Below are positions 38,501-45,768 of a DNA stretch of 56,641 nucleotides, piece after piece. The stretch spans positions 1 to 56,641 of the forward strand of contig JAHCJT010000003.1 in the NCBI GenBank assembly GCA_026126245.1. Direction: 5' to 3'. A model generated the notes under the pieces. That model had not been told where the DNA came from. It was given only the letters and a program-made list of their open reading frames with translations, and made no database searches. The number at the start of each line of letters is the position of its first letter. Position 1 is the first letter of the stretch. This stretch comes from Alphaproteobacteria bacterium. GTDB lineage: Bacteria > Pseudomonadota > Alphaproteobacteria > Reyranellales > Reyranellaceae. The position numbers were made by a program, and so were the translations under genes.

Positions 38501-38791
38501 GGCTCACCAGCGGTCGAGGAGCGTCGTCCCCAGTTTCGCGACCGCGGCCCGCGCGAGGAGCGCCGCGAGCGACACGAGACCGCCGGCAAACCCGGCAGAC
38601 CCCCCGGCGATGGGGATCGTCGCGGTGGTGAGCGACGCGGCGGATTCGGTCCACCGCGTGACCGGCGCGACCGCGACCGTGAGAGTGGTCCGGAAGTTCG
38701 CCTTGTCGCGACGACAGAGAAGAAGGGCGACCGGCCCGCCTCCGACTCGCCTTTTGCCAAGCTGCTTGAGCTGAAGCTCGGCAAGAAGTGA
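35522..38791 (+). CDS. SUV3-like superfamily 2 RNA helicase with long basic tail
   Basis: 1089 residues. The first ~300 residues form an SF2 helicase close to mitochondrial SUV3: Walker A LGPTNTGKTHLAM, Walker B FLAVDEIQMCAD, YLVATDAIGMGLN (motif V) and QIAGRAGRH (motif VI). SUV3 unwinds RNA for degradation or turnover, and this protein probably does likewise in the cytoplasm. The middle is helical. From about residue 780 to the end lies a low-complexity region, first Ala/Pro/Val-rich, then very Arg/Gly/Glu-rich, probably disordered and RNA-binding. The stop codon overlaps the start of an S4-domain gene. Confidence 0.9.
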   Translation: MSLSAPAESRLLAVLGPTNTGKTHLAMERLLGHESGMIGFPLRLLARENYDRAARQAGAGAVALVTGEEKILPPNARYFVCTVESMPLDRPVRFLAVDEIQMCADPERGHIFTDRLLRARGLDETMLLGADTMRPLLQRLFAGIDVIARPRFSTLSYAGSKKVTRLPPRSAIVGFSASEVYALAELVRRQRGGAAVVMGALSPRTRNAQVEMFQSGEVDYLVATDAIGMGLNLEVAHVWFAGLRKFDGRSLRPLRNEELAQIAGRAGRHMTDGTFGTTADVGPMTQEQVEAIENHRFDPIRTIQWRNADLDFRSVAALVDSLGRPPALPGLQRAREADDQLALTALIQRPEIAEAARSHQRVHLLWDICQVPDFRKTMSEEHTALLAQLFKYLTAPAERLPEDWVDSHIKRLERYDGDIDTLMSRIAHTRTWTYISHRAGWLERSAHWQERTRAIEDRLSDALHQRLTQRFVDRRTALLVRKLKLPEELMTGVSETGEVTVEGERLGRIEGFRFAPEAARDEADQKTVLSAALRALRQELPARLERFVASPDAAIGIDENLRLTWGGGAIARLLPGTDPLSPRVEPLSSDLLDGPAREAVRKRCADWLEASIKKSLPDLMAARDAEVSGAARGVVFQLGEALGAMPRAPLEEQIAAMTDADRKALARAGVRLGVYTVFIPTMLKPGAIRTRALLWTIFKGREAIPPLPTEGRTSVIITPEMDRDFLAAVGYLPMGDRAIRADMVERLAWVARNAVRVSREAHRAWQDAQSQPPATAPVTQAEPATESVVSEWMIAAAALGESIEPAATTPSDAVSVPAATPAPTVSPAPVWTRGSPETGGAIPVAEDYAAASRTWQLAAPRTGASATPRAAAPEKPSVPPGHFRATPEMLSLIGCGEAEMTVILRALGYRVHQPPEGVEGPTTFSIRPRFQREREGHRDQDRRGPRPEWARRRRPDDQPFQEPGEGRRPRRERRHHGQPPTDGASQPPVTVEGGSPAVEERRPQFRDRGPREERRERHETAGKPGRPPGDGDRRGGERRGGFGPPRDRRDRDRESGPEVRLVATTEKKGDRPASDSPFAKLLELKLGKK

Positions 38792-39087
38792 TCGCCCCTG
38801 CGATGCCGACGCCCGACGGGCGCGACGCAATTCGTCTCGACAAATGGCTGTGGCATGCGCGCTTTTTCCGTTCGCGCGGCGCGGCGGCGCGCGCCATCGC
38901 CGCCACGCGGTTCCGCATTGACGGCCGGCCCACTGACAAGGCGCACGCGCTGATTGAACCCGGCATGGTGCTGACATTCGCGCTGGGTCCCCATATCCGG
39001 GTGGTCAAGGTCCTGGCGTCCGGTACCCGCCGCGGTCCGGCAAGCGAGGCCCGCACTCTCTACGAGGACCTCGGCGGCACGCCCTAA
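38788..39087 (+). CDS. S4-domain RNA-binding protein (Hsp15/HslR-like)
   Basis: 99 residues from a GTG overlapping the helicase stop (GTGA); an ATG at 38803 is an alternative. The S4 fold is complete: IRLDKWLWHARFFRSRGAAA, then RFRIDGRPTDKAHALIEPG and a short beta tail. Hsp15-type proteins bind stalled 50S subunits or structured RNA. Translational coupling with an RNA helicase suggests a joint job in RNA or ribosome metabolism, which is inference. Confidence 0.92.
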   Translation: MIAPAMPTPDGRDAIRLDKWLWHARFFRSRGAAARAIAATRFRIDGRPTDKAHALIEPGMVLTFALGPHIRVVKVLASGTRRGPASEARTLYEDLGGTP

Positions 39088-39114
39088 GCCGCACGGCTAT
39101 GGCATACTGACTGA

Positions 39115-40515
39115 ATGACCGACACGGCGGTACGTGACGACGACGGCGATGTCTCGGCCCGTCACGGCGCGTGGGTGCAGCGCCGTCTGTCGGACGTGTC
39201 CGGCCACTTGGCCGCCACCCAACTGGTGTGCCGGCCCGATCGGCTATCCCGCGTCCTGGCGGCGATTCCGGCACCGGAAGGTCGCAGCTTGATCGCCCGC
39301 GGGGGCGGACAAAGCTACGGTGATTCAGCGCTCAACGACGGCGGTTGCATCGTTCTCACCGACCGGCTCGATCGCATGCTGTCGTTCGATTCCGAAACCG
39401 GCCTTCTGGTCGCCGAGGCCGGCGTCACGGTCGGCGATATCCTGCGAACCTTCCTGCCGCGCGGCCATGCCCTCGCCGTCTGTCCCGGGTCCAGCCGCAC
39501 CACGCTCGGTGGCGCCATCGCCGCGGATGTGCATGGCATGAACCACGTGCACGCCGGCGCGTTCGGCGCGCATATTTCCTGGCTCGATCTGGTGACCGCC
39601 CGGGGCGGTCTGCGGCGTATCTCAGCGCTAGACGAACCCGACCTGTTCGACGCCACTGTCGGCGGCATGGGCCTGACCGGAGTCGTCGTCCGCGCCGCCA
39701 TCTGCCTGTCGCCGTTGACGTCGCCGCTTGTCGATGTGGATTGCCAGGCGATGGCGTCTTGCGAATCGCTCCTCGACGCGCTGGTAGCGGCTGCCGAGGC
39801 GCATACGTATGCCTCCGCCTGGATTGACGTCGCCGCAGTTGGACCGAAACAGGGGAGTGGCGTGCTGGAGACGGCGGACCTTGTGCCGCCTCAGGGCCGG
39901 GCAGCGACGTCGGCAGACCGGTGTTCTCGGCGGGAATGGCCCCAACGTGTGATCAGCACGGCGACGGGACGCGCCTTCCGCCGCACGTCTGCCTTCTGGC
40001 GACGGCGCGGTAGGTTGATCGGGCCGCGGGCCTGTCGGTTGCCGCTGGGGCAATACCTCTTCGAAGACGAACATCCGGCTCGATCGCGAGAGGGGCTATG
40101 GCAGCGTAACTGCGTCCGCTTCCAGGTCGTCCTGCCACTCGAGGACGCGGCTGGCGGCATCCGCCGTCTGCTCGACATCGCGCGCCGCGGCGGCGGCGTC
40201 TCAAGTGCCCATCTGCGGACGATGGGGAAGGAAGGTCGTGGCTTGTTGAGCTTTGCGCGCCCGGGCATGAGCCTGACTCTTGACCTTCCGCCGCGCATAG
40301 CCACGCCCGATCTCATGCGGCGCTTGGAGCGGGAGACGCTCGACCGGGGCGGTCGCGCGTTCCTCGCCTGCGACGCATATCTGACCGATCACGGATTTGC
40401 AGCGATGTATCCGCGTCTGCCGGTGCTGCGCGACGTGCTGGCGCGCGTCGATCCGGAGATGCGCCTGCAGTCGGATCTCGCCCGCAGATTGCGGCTGCGC
40501 GACTACATCGTGTAG
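39115..40515 (+). CDS. FAD-linked oxidoreductase, DprE1-like (decaprenylphosphoryl-ribose 2-oxidase type)
   Basis: 466 residues. A vanillyl-alcohol-oxidase-type flavoprotein: FAD-binding LIARGGGQSYGDSALNDGG, EAGVTVGDILR, and GGAIAADVHGMNHVHAGAFG, close to the mycobacterial DprE1 segment (which has HGKNHH; the Lys is Met here). Then ATVGGMGLTGVVVRA. In actinobacteria DprE1 oxidises decaprenylphosphoryl-ribose as the first step to decaprenylphosphoryl-arabinose. An SDR partner follows after 6 bases, as DprE2 does. The prenyl-phosphate phosphoribosyltransferase is not in the window. Specificity is inferred. Confidence 0.78.
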   Translation: MTDTAVRDDDGDVSARHGAWVQRRLSDVSGHLAATQLVCRPDRLSRVLAAIPAPEGRSLIARGGGQSYGDSALNDGGCIVLTDRLDRMLSFDSETGLLVAEAGVTVGDILRTFLPRGHALAVCPGSSRTTLGGAIAADVHGMNHVHAGAFGAHISWLDLVTARGGLRRISALDEPDLFDATVGGMGLTGVVVRAAICLSPLTSPLVDVDCQAMASCESLLDALVAAAEAHTYASAWIDVAAVGPKQGSGVLETADLVPPQGRAATSADRCSRREWPQRVISTATGRAFRRTSAFWRRRGRLIGPRACRLPLGQYLFEDEHPARSREGLWQRNCVRFQVVLPLEDAAGGIRRLLDIARRGGGVSSAHLRTMGKEGRGLLSFARPGMSLTLDLPPRIATPDLMRRLERETLDRGGRAFLACDAYLTDHGFAAMYPRLPVLRDVLARVDPEMRLQSDLARRLRLRDYIV

Positions 40516-40521
40516 ACGGCC

Positions 40522-41265
40522 ATGGCGTCTGTAACCGATACCTGGCTCATTCTCGGCGCATCGTCGGCGCTGGCGCGCGCCTTTGCACGTCGGGTCGCAC
40601 ACGCGGGTGCAAGATTGCTGCTGGCTGGTCGCGACATTGTCGACCTCGATGCTTGCGCCGCTGATCTGCGCACGCGCTTTGACGCCGACGTCGAAACACT
40701 TGTCTTCGACGCCGTCGCGTACGAGACGCATGAGGCGGTCGCGGAGCGGCTCGCGGCAGCCGAACGCCCCAACGTCCTGCTGGCGTTCGCTGTCATGTCG
40801 GACCAGGCGGCCCTCGAGCAGCAACCGTCGACGGCGGCCGCCGTGTTCGATTCAAATCTGGCGGGCGCCGCCACCATCCTGTTGCGGTTGCTGCCAATCC
40901 TCGAAACCAGGCGTGGCGCGCGTGTTGTCGTCGTTGGCTCGGTCGCGGGCGATCGCGGGCGCAAGCGCAACTATGTCTACGGTGCCAGCAAGGCCGGACT
41001 GCATGCCCTGGTCTCCGGCTACCGGGGACGGCTGCACCGCGCCGGCGTGTCAGTGACCCTGGTGAAGGCTGGACCGTTCGACAGCGCAATGACCTTCGGT
41101 CGGACCGATCTGCGCAACGTCGCTGCGGTCGACGCCGTTGCGCGCGATTGCTGGCGTGCGGCGCAGCGCCGACGCAGTGTCGCCTACAGCCCCGCGCTCT
41201 GGCGCTGGATCATGACAGCGGTAAAGGCGATCCCGGAGCCGATATTCAAACGCCTGGATCTCTGA
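40522..41265 (+). CDS. Short-chain dehydrogenase, DprE2-like
   Basis: 247 residues. NAD(P)-binding LILGASSALARAFAR and catalytic Tyr-Lys in YGASKAG identify an SDR; VVVGSVAGDRG supplies the catalytic Ser strand. The C-terminal half contains VKAGPFDSAMTF, then a hydrophobic tail with YSPALWRWIMTAVKAIPEPI, as in DprE2. It would reduce the keto intermediate made by the preceding flavoprotein. Coupling is tight (6-base gap). It converges with the phosphoesterase-like gene. Confidence 0.8.
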   Translation: MASVTDTWLILGASSALARAFARRVAHAGARLLLAGRDIVDLDACAADLRTRFDADVETLVFDAVAYETHEAVAERLAAAERPNVLLAFAVMSDQAALEQQPSTAAAVFDSNLAGAATILLRLLPILETRRGARVVVVGSVAGDRGRKRNYVYGASKAGLHALVSGYRGRLHRAGVSVTLVKAGPFDSAMTFGRTDLRNVAAVDAVARDCWRAAQRRRSVAYSPALWRWIMTAVKAIPEPIFKRLDL

Positions 41266-41310
41266 GGAACAAGGGCCGCCGCGTACCTGCTTTCGCCTCT
41301 GTGCGCGACT

Positions 41311-42132
41311 TCAGGCGCGCACCACGTCGATGAGCTTCCCACACCCGTCGAGCAACCCCACCAGCAACTGTCCGCCGAAGCCGCAGCCGGCATCGACGGT
41401 CAGCGTGTGCCGGTCATCGACGATACCGGGATGTCCGCGGTCGAAGCCGCGAATCACTCGCTCGATGTTGCCGTAAGGGCTGTCGATGGCTTCGAACGGC
41501 GTGCTGCCGCCCCACCAGAAGGCATCGCCTTGCAGGTCGAGCGGCTTGGCAGTGTCGACGCCGTGATGCACGGCTAACAGACGGCCATCGTCGGTCAGAG
41601 CGGCACGACGTATCGCGGCCAACCACTCGACGTGACCGGGATGCCCACGCAGTGCGTGACGCAGACCGGCCGTCCAGCGCGCTATCGCGACGGGGCCGTC
41701 GCGTGCCGCCCGTTCTCCGTCAGCAACGGCAGCAGTGCCCCCATAGGCCGCGATGGTGTCGGCCAGACCGTGGGCAACCATCCAGCGCAGCACGTCGGCC
41801 GGGCTCTCGGCGAAATGCAACTGTTCGAGCTTGGTCCACATCTCTTCTTGCGTGCCACGCAGGAAGACCACATCGCAGGCCCGCCCACCGGGCAGTGCCA
41901 GCACCCGCCGCCGCAGTTTCAACGCAACATCGATTGTCGCTGCCACGTCGCACGCGTCGCCGCCCGCGCCACCAATCAGATTGCCGAGAAAGACGACGGC
42001 ATCACCGGGCTCGAGCCGTGAGCCAATGGTTTCGGCGATCGAGCGCAGCCGATCAACCACACCGTGCACAGCCGCAACTGCCCACAGGCGCTTCGGCTGT
42101 CGCAGCATGGCAATGGCGGGCGGGGGACTCAT
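41311..42132 (-). CDS. Metallophosphoesterase-like protein lacking most metal ligands
   Basis: 273 residues. The overall plan follows calcineurin-like (PPP/ApaH-type) phosphatases, but the metal-binding motifs have changed. GDxHG reads AVHG (Ala21), GDxxDRG reads GNLIGGAGG (Asn51), GNHE reads RGTQE (Thr94, Gln95), and the GHT site reads GFD. Surrounding sequence is well kept, for example FLRGTQEEMW and WWGGSTPFEAIDSPYGN, and the C-terminal DAGCGFGG resembles the family's DTGxxxGG. I recall related alphaproteobacterial proteins with QEEMW in this place, so it appears to be a conserved divergent subfamily rather than a decaying gene. Start could also be ATG 42108. Function unknown. Confidence 0.65.
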   Translation of the reverse strand: MSPPPAIAMLRQPKRLWAVAAVHGVVDRLRSIAETIGSRLEPGDAVVFLGNLIGGAGGDACDVAATIDVALKLRRRVLALPGGRACDVVFLRGTQEEMWTKLEQLHFAESPADVLRWMVAHGLADTIAAYGGTAAVADGERAARDGPVAIARWTAGLRHALRGHPGHVEWLAAIRRAALTDDGRLLAVHHGVDTAKPLDLQGDAFWWGGSTPFEAIDSPYGNIERVIRGFDRGHPGIVDDRHTLTVDAGCGFGGQLLVGLLDGCGKLIDVVRA

Positions 42133-42209
42133 GAGTGCGCACCATAGCCGACCGACGGCGGTGCCTGTCAAAGAGACGTCGGGGAAAACCCACGCGGCGC
42201 AAACCTAAG

Positions 42210-42244
42210 CCAAGAAACGAAGGGCCGGTCTCTATGACCGGCCC
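42210..42244 (-). terminator. Intrinsic terminator after the polymer-export operon
   Basis: A perfect 9-bp stem (42222-42230 with 42236-42244) closes a 5-base loop. Read on the minus strand the stem is GGGCCGGTC ... GACCGGCCC, followed directly by TTCGTTTCTT. It lies about 33 bases past the stop of the minus-strand lipoprotein gene, so it ends that operon. Confidence 0.8.
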
Positions 42245-42276
42245 CGCCATGCGAATCCAACACGTGCCAGCGTAAC

Positions 42277-42894
42277 TCAGCCGCCGCGACGCAGGATTTC
42301 CACCGTATCGCCAGGGAACAACGGCGTTTCGGGCTTGCCATCACATTGGCCACCGGGTCGGAAGATAACCGAGCGATCAGGGCTCGCGCGCCGCTCCAAT
42401 CCGCCGGCCAGCGCCGAGGCGCCGCGCACGTCTAGTCCGAACGAGAACGGATATCGACCAGGCAGCTTCACCAAGCCAAGCACGGTGACCGGCCGATAGC
42501 CGATAACCTGAACCGCAATCCGCGGATCGATCAGGATGTTGTTTTTCAGCTTGCTGAAGATTTCCGACTGGACCTCGCCCACGGTGCGATCCGCGGCCAT
42601 GATCTCACCGGCGAGAGCAATGACGATCTTGCCGCCGGCATCGACCTCGGCTTCGCCGCCCAACTCAGGCTGGCCGACAACAGTGACCTTCAGCCTGTCG
42701 CCGACGCCCAGTTTGTAGTCCAGTCCGCCGACCAGCGCCTTGGACGTCGGGCAAGGAATGCCCGTGCTGCTCGTTCCCCCGGTCTCGCACGCCGTCAGCG
42801 CCAGTGCACCGACCAGTGCCAAGGCGGCAGCGGCGGCGGCGGCGCGATTGATCTTGCGGCCAACTGACCGCCCAGAACGGAAAATGCCAATCAT
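42277..42894 (-). CDS. Polysaccharide export outer-membrane lipoprotein (Wza/GumB type)
   Basis: 205 residues. A lipoprotein signal ends ALALTAC, with Cys as the acylation site. A Poly_export domain follows (YKLGVGDRLKVTVVGQPELGG, EAEVDAGGKIVIALAGEI, VGEVQSEIFSKL, DPRIAVQVIGYRPV) and then a short SLBB-like part (VLGLVKLPGRYPF). It is shorter than E. coli Wza (~380) and near GumB (~210), so it probably works with the beta-barrel encoded just upstream to make the outer-membrane exit for a polymer. Last gene of a three-gene operon. Confidence 0.92.
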   Translation of the reverse strand: MIGIFRSGRSVGRKINRAAAAAAALALVGALALTACETGGTSSTGIPCPTSKALVGGLDYKLGVGDRLKVTVVGQPELGGEAEVDAGGKIVIALAGEIMAADRTVGEVQSEIFSKLKNNILIDPRIAVQVIGYRPVTVLGLVKLPGRYPFSFGLDVRGASALAGGLERRASPDRSVIFRPGGQCDGKPETPLFPGDTVEILRRGG

Positions 42895-42935
42895 GCAAAC
42901 CTACCCCAAATATGAACGAATTCTCTCTCTCCAAG

Positions 42936-44255
42936 TCATAGCTGAGCACCGAGCGTAATCATGAAACGGTTGTCGGTGTAGTTGGCGCTGCTCGGTTTGG
43001 CCTCACGACGCGAGAAGTAGTAACGCGGACCGGCATAGAAATGCGTATTGAAGTAGTACTTCGCACCGGCATCAAAGAAGATGTAGTTCTCGCGGCCTCC
43101 GCTTCCACTGTACGTATATCGTGAAACCGCCGCGCCAGCGTCGAGCAACAGCGGATCAATTGGCTCCCATCCGCCGCGCACGCCGATATAAGTCTCGACG
43201 CCATTCGCCAAGGCTCCGGCCGTCGAAACCGTTGCCACTCGGTACTGAGTGAATCCCTGTCGTGCCTCTGCTTCGATCGAAACTGTATCGGTCGGATTCC
43301 AATACAGTCGGCCGAGAAAGGATACGCCGCTTGCCGGTTTGCCAGGACCATCGTAGGTCCGCCGATAATAGCCGACACTACCTTCAACGGTTAGGTCGCG
43401 CGCCACATCGTATGCAACACCGGCACGCACGTCGAAGCCCTGATTGTCAGGCCCCGCCACGCTCGGTTTGTCGTACTTCACCCACTGATATGACGGATCC
43501 ACAAATACCGAGAGTTCCGGCGTAATCTTGTATCCGACCCGCGCAAAAACGTCGTAGACGTTAAAGTCACTGTCGAAGGTAACGCCCTTGACATAGTAAA
43601 TGCGTCTGAACCTCGATCCGACGCGGCCGTAAAACGGGTCTCCGCCGTAGATCAACTGGGTTGTCGCCGAAAGCGCCTGGATAATCTGGAGCGGGTTGCT
43701 GAAACCACCACTGAACAGGCCCGGCGCGCCCGGCGGAATTGGAATTCGCTCAAAAGTGACGTCAGTCGTCCAGGCGAGTTCGTCGTTGATGTCGTATTTT
43801 CCACTGCCTCCGACGGCAAACGCCTCGTAGTCCTGGCTCGTCAACTTGGCATAGCGCGCAATTTCGGCCGAAGCGAAGAAACCAAGTGCATGCTCGCCCC
43901 AGTCGGTCTCCACTGAGAACGAGGGCCGAACCCTGAAAATGAAATCATCCTGCCGGCCACTGCGCGTCCGAAAGACGTTGTCGTCGTATTCGCCGTCGAC
44001 CTCGAGCTTCGGATACACCACGAACCCACCGCCGATCGCCCAGCCATCCGGCTTATCGATATGCGGGCGGCGCAGAATCGATGCGTCGCGTGCGGACTCC
44101 TCGGGTGTGGGTGCGACCGCCGGCCGCTTGGTGACCGGCGTGGGCGGATACTGGGCCGACGCCGGACCACTATCGATGACACCGATCGAACCGAAGGACA
44201 GGGCAATCAGAAACGCGATTGCCCTGCCGGCCATGGGGGTCGATTGAGTTCGCAC
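42936..44255 (-). CDS. Outer-membrane beta-barrel protein (BBP2-type), polymer export cluster
   Basis: 439 residues from a GTG; an ATG at 44234 gives a shorter signal peptide. The signal ends near ASAQ. The mature protein has alternating aromatic strands throughout, such as PKLEVDGEYDDNVFRT, a segment typical of the putative beta-barrel porin 2 family, and ends in a strand with an aromatic residue (FMITLGAQL), as outer-membrane proteins do. BBP2 proteins accompany GumB-type export lipoproteins in exopolysaccharide clusters and are thought to form or guard the exit pore. The lipoprotein gene follows after 41 bases. Confidence 0.87.
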   Translation of the reverse strand: MRTQSTPMAGRAIAFLIALSFGSIGVIDSGPASAQYPPTPVTKRPAVAPTPEESARDASILRRPHIDKPDGWAIGGGFVVYPKLEVDGEYDDNVFRTRSGRQDDFIFRVRPSFSVETDWGEHALGFFASAEIARYAKLTSQDYEAFAVGGSGKYDINDELAWTTDVTFERIPIPPGAPGLFSGGFSNPLQIIQALSATTQLIYGGDPFYGRVGSRFRRIYYVKGVTFDSDFNVYDVFARVGYKITPELSVFVDPSYQWVKYDKPSVAGPDNQGFDVRAGVAYDVARDLTVEGSVGYYRRTYDGPGKPASGVSFLGRLYWNPTDTVSIEAEARQGFTQYRVATVSTAGALANGVETYIGVRGGWEPIDPLLLDAGAAVSRYTYSGSGGRENYIFFDAGAKYYFNTHFYAGPRYYFSRREAKPSSANYTDNRFMITLGAQL

Positions 44256-44285
44256 GTACCCGTCCCGGAAGTTGAAAACAGATGA

Positions 44286-45374
44286 CTAGCTGCGACTCAC
44301 CGGCGCGCACACGCCCTGACACGGCGGATCCGGCGGCCGGCACACGCCACCCGGGCAGTTCCTGCTGGGCGGCTGCTGCTGCGGTAGTTCCGCCAGAGCC
44401 CTGTCAATGCGGGCTTCCTGCTCGAGGCAACCCTTGTTGGATACCGGTCCCATGGATTGTGCGGTGGCGTCAAGTATGAACCCTGACGGCTGACCCACAG
44501 GCTCGATCAGGAGGGCACCAATTTCAGCGCTCTGCGGAAACTGAAGCATCAGCTCCCCGCCGGCGTGATCGATGTCGAAAACGATCGCCGGAGCGCTGCC
44601 GGGCAGCACATTGCTGGGCGAGAACACCTGTTCGGCCGGCCCATTGGCCAGCGCGCCCCGCGGCAACCAGCGGTCAGGGCCGGCGGCGGCGACCTCAATG
44701 GTCCGGCCACCGGCCTGGATCGAGCGGCCGAATGGCGTCGTCAGTGCCTGCGCCAGTGGTCGCTTGCCGCTGACCACGACCACCCGGTACTTGCCGGCGT
44801 CCGCCTGGGTCTTGAAGCTCGAGATACCAATGATTGAGTCGCCCGAGGCCGGATAGGCGTCATTGTAGCGCACGCCGCTTAGGCTGACTCCGGTGATGCG
44901 CGGATCGCCCGGTACAACGGCGCGCATGCCGGGGTAAACGGGCTGCCCCGCCGGCCCGAAGTCAAAGGCCTGCGCACCCTGAGGCACAGTAAAGCGACGC
45001 ACGCAGACCGAATCGATGATGAAGGCGGCGCACACGGAACTCTTGGAGATCACGGCGATCTCGTTGAGCACGTTCGGCGGGCAATTGCGCGACGCCAGGC
45101 ATTTGTCGTTGACCGACTTCAGGAGCTGGATGGCTCGGTCGGTAGTCGCCGGGCGATCCGGGTAGGCCGCCTGCAGAAAGCTGCGGACCCGGCTTCGCCA
45201 ATCGCCATCGTTACGGGCGATCGCATCGGCAAGTTCGTTGGCCTGCGCCAGCAGGGCAGCCGGAGCGACGCCCTTGGGGCCGCTCAGTTGCGGTGGCGCG
45301 GCAATGGCAGACGTGAACGCGCCGACACCGAGGACGATGCCGGCGACAAGGGTAGTCAGGCGCGAGCGGAACAT
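44286..45374 (-). CDS. Secreted protein of unknown function with Cys/Pro-rich tail
   Basis: 362 residues; not recognised. A Sec signal peptide (about 1-26, ending SAIAA) sends it out of the cytoplasm. The AGGAAG ribosome-binding site 8 bases upstream fixes the ATG at 45374. The N-terminal mature part is helical with two Cys (CLASRNC); the middle is a beta-rich region (GDSIIGISSFKT, YRVVVVSGKRPLAQAL); the last 45 residues are Pro/Gln-rich with five Cys in total (CLEQEARID, then NCPGGVCRPPDPPCQGVC). It is the first gene of the operon with the beta-barrel and export lipoprotein, so a role in polymer export or anchoring is plausible. Confidence 0.7.
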   Translation of the reverse strand: MFRSRLTTLVAGIVLGVGAFTSAIAAPPQLSGPKGVAPAALLAQANELADAIARNDGDWRSRVRSFLQAAYPDRPATTDRAIQLLKSVNDKCLASRNCPPNVLNEIAVISKSSVCAAFIIDSVCVRRFTVPQGAQAFDFGPAGQPVYPGMRAVVPGDPRITGVSLSGVRYNDAYPASGDSIIGISSFKTQADAGKYRVVVVSGKRPLAQALTTPFGRSIQAGGRTIEVAAAGPDRWLPRGALANGPAEQVFSPSNVLPGSAPAIVFDIDHAGGELMLQFPQSAEIGALLIEPVGQPSGFILDATAQSMGPVSNKGCLEQEARIDRALAELPQQQPPSRNCPGGVCRPPDPPCQGVCAPVSRS

Positions 45375-45768
45375 GAAAATCACTTCCTGAAAATACGGCT
45401 GGTGGCAGATGTTTAAATCTACCAATTGCTTATAACATTGTTAGGGGTAATTGCGCAGCCCTTTTCGCCCCGCGCGTCATACCGAAAGGGCGATAGTCGG
45501 CACCAACGGCGACCAATCCGACGCTTGGGCGCAGGGCCTTGCGCCCCTGAGCGCTCCGATCGAGATGCGTTAGACCAACCGTTCAGAGCACTTAAGGAAA
45601 CACGGATAAAAGATTGTAATCGAACATAAATTCTGAGACATTCACTCCTGAGAAAGAGACGTCATCGGGTTGATCCCCGCCCCTCCGGCGATGGCCCGGT
45701 CCGCGGGCGCCTGGCGAAATCGCCCACGATCGGCGCTCCCATGACGCGAAAACGGAGCTCCTCGGCGC
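45375..45768. promoter_or_regulatory. Divergent intergenic region between export operon and type I secretion operon
   Basis: 394 bases with no convincing gene; the lower-GC parts are about 45375-45450 and 45590-45660. It must hold promoters for both operons. An inverted repeat GCCCTTT (45458-45464) / AAAGGGC (45485-45491) with a 20-base spacer could be an operator. On the minus strand TTATAAG and TTTAAAC near 45410-45435 are candidate -10 elements, but I find no good -35. Upstream of the ABC gene GGAG sits about 10 bases before the ATG. Confidence 0.4.
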
